Assembly (NCBI RefSeq): GCF_003945345.1
Contig: NZ_AP019308.1
Span: 3,038,001 to 3,102,000 of the forward strand
From: Paenibacillus baekrokdamisoli
Lineage (GTDB): Bacteria; Bacillota; Bacilli; Paenibacillales; Paenibacillaceae
Reading direction: 5' to 3'
Length of the DNA: 64,000 nucleotides
Of this stretch, positions 62,935 to 64,000 are shown in pieces. The notes beneath the pieces were generated by a model. The model was not told the origin of the DNA, ran no database searches, and saw only the letters and a list, made by a program, of their open reading frames with translations. How positions within the stretch are numbered: the stretch's first letter is position 1; every line of letters starts with the position of its first letter. The translations under genes and the position numbers were made by a program.

Positions 62935-64000
62935 TTACCATTTGGAAGCATCAATATCCTGTGGTCGCAGTCCTTTCCATACATTAGGCATATCAACAAG
63001 CTCCGGATGCTCAAAGACAAGGAAAGCGGTCGGTAAATACCGGCCCTCCGGGCTTTTGGTTGACGGTTTATTCAGCACTGCTCCGTCCTTGACTAGCACT
63101 GTTGATGAACCACCATCCAAATTAGCCGCTATGACCGCACCATGATCAAGCATAATTTGCTGCACATCATACAGATTCGCACCTATGCTATGTCCAGGCT
63201 GGCGACCATCAATAACGACAAAAAGAATAGCTCCATCTGCTCGCTGTCCCATCGCTGTCCGCGGTGCAATTCCCCATCCATCCGCAGCATTCTTAATTAA
63301 ACCTTTTCCATTAACGATAAGTCGAGGCTGGAACGTAACAGCTTCCTGAACACCCATATCTTGAATTTCATTAAGGGAATAACGCCCCGCTATCATCTTT
63401 CCTTCCTTATCCAGTCCAACGATTTGCGTTGATTTCTTTTTACCTAAATCATCATAGTAGATTTTACCTTGGGACATTACAATACCAATAGGCTGAAAAC
63501 CATTACCCTGCCAATTAGGGTCGGAGAATCCGCCACCATTAACACCAGCAATTGCTCCCGTGCGCTTAACCATACTGGAAACGCGCTCGCCCCGACCAGG
63601 TTTGCTAGGAACTCCTAGCCTTATTTTCGTCGGATCTTTAACCGTCATCACATATCCGGAGTAACCCGTTCCTGAGATCGGTTCAATTTGAACTAAATCC
63701 TTTTCAGACTCTACATTGGACCCCAAACCAAGTCGTTGAATCGTATGAGTATCACGCTCATCTCCCATCGCATTGAAGTGGTCCTGGTATTCCTTGACTC
63801 GACTGTCGAGCGCTTCTTGACCGATAATATATTTAGCCCACTGCCGATGCTGGGTCGTAATGAGCGTATCTGCCATCAAATAACGGAAGTTATTTCCAGA
63901 AGGCGTTAAGAATAACCAGCCTATCGCAGTAACGCCAAGCAATACAGCAAAAGTCATTATATACATAAATAAACGAAAAAATCGTCCTTTACGTTTTTTG
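62935..64000 (-). CDS. Phosphodiester glycosidase family protein (partial at the window edge)
   Basis: The visible part encodes a NAGPA-like phosphodiester glycosidase domain (PF09992): GAIAGVNGGGFSDPNWQGNGFQP, PRTAMGQRADGAILFVVIDGRQPG and AANLDGGSSTVLVKDG. An N-terminal membrane helix (MYIMTFAVLLGVTAIGWLFL) follows a basic KKRKGRFFRLF stretch that stays open to base 64000. The real start is therefore probably beyond the window, and the ATGs at 63966 and 63957 are within the helix. The gene's stop is two bases from the convergent riboswitch gene. Export and extracellular carbohydrate action are likely. Confidence 0.85.
   Translation of the reverse strand, partial: KKRKGRFFRLFMYIMTFAVLLGVTAIGWLFLTPSGNNFRYLMADTLITTQHRQWAKYIIGQEALDSRVKEYQDHFNAMGDERDTHTIQRLGLGSNVESEKDLVQIEPISGTGYSGYVMTVKDPTKIRLGVPSKPGRGERVSSMVKRTGAIAGVNGGGFSDPNWQGNGFQPIGIVMSQGKIYYDDLGKKKSTQIVGLDKEGKMIAGRYSLNEIQDMGVQEAVTFQPRLIVNGKGLIKNAADGWGIAPRTAMGQRADGAILFVVIDGRQPGHSIGANLYDVQQIMLDHGAVIAANLDGGSSTVLVKDGAVLNKPSTKSPEGRYLPTAFLVFEHPELVDMPNVWKGLRPQDIDASKW

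Overview
The window is a chromosomal segment of an endospore-forming member of the Bacillota, most likely family Paenibacillaceae (Paenibacillus/Cohnella-like). The reasons are a complete tricistronic GerA-type germinant receptor operon behind a sigma-G-like promoter, several Bacillus-type sporulation genes (ytrH, ytrI, ytvI, yheC/yheD), and a core-gene order that resembles the Bacillus subtilis dnaE - accDA - pyk - fxsA - ytvI - citZ - icd - mdh neighbourhood. Genes have strong AGGAGG-type ribosome-binding sites and frequent GTG and TTG starts. I see no rRNA, tRNA, CRISPR array, prophage or insertion sequence.

Layout. 1-8.8 kb: small unknown genes, a DUF4015-type glycoside hydrolase, a DUF3906 gene, pfkA, the terpene synthase ytpB, an MFS permease, a YebC-family protein, a cold-shock gene and a methyltransferase. 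8.8-18 kb: pepF, an FMN reductase, a DUF92 membrane protein, a GAF/HD-GYP phosphodiesterase, a GDPD, a CapA-like protein, an MBL hydrolase and a methyltransferase. 18-23 kb: the gerK-like operon and fni, followed by a decayed carotenoid-desaturase relic. 23.5-31.5 kb: nagB-nagA, an NHL-repeat protein, a DeoR regulator with a KdgK-type kinase, a small membrane protein and recQ. 31.5-46.6 kb: TCA-cycle genes mdh, icd and citZ; ppx facing ppk; ytvI; fxsA, a thioesterase, pyk, accA and accD. 46.8-54.5 kb: pgpA, dnaE, ytrH-ytrI, ytpI, ytoI and a YlbF-family gene. 54.8-61.6 kb: five consecutive YheC/YheD ATP-grasp genes with a GNAT acetyltransferase between the fourth and fifth. 61.6-64 kb: a HAD phosphatase, a ykkC-type riboswitch in front of a 107-residue membrane protein, and a phosphodiester glycosidase cut by the right edge.

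Most interesting signals. (1) A family of hairpin leader repeats lies directly in front of the ribosome-binding site of three unrelated genes: four 41-bp copies before the germination operon, three 40-bp copies before ytvI, and a degenerate version before the membrane gene at 28659-29084. The arms differ between copies but stay complementary. The last hairpin always runs into CTTTTAGGAGG, and each leader has a well-formed promoter just upstream, so the repeats should be transcribed as 5' UTR. (2) A ykkC-type (probably guanidine-I) riboswitch with a terminator controls a three-helix membrane protein that does not look like an SMR exporter. (3) The five-fold YheC/YheD array with an embedded acetyltransferase may be a spore-surface modification pathway. 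Gene relics, long intergenic hairpins and convergent ppx/ppk ends are listed separately.

All calls come from reading the sequence and recalling families. No searches were run.
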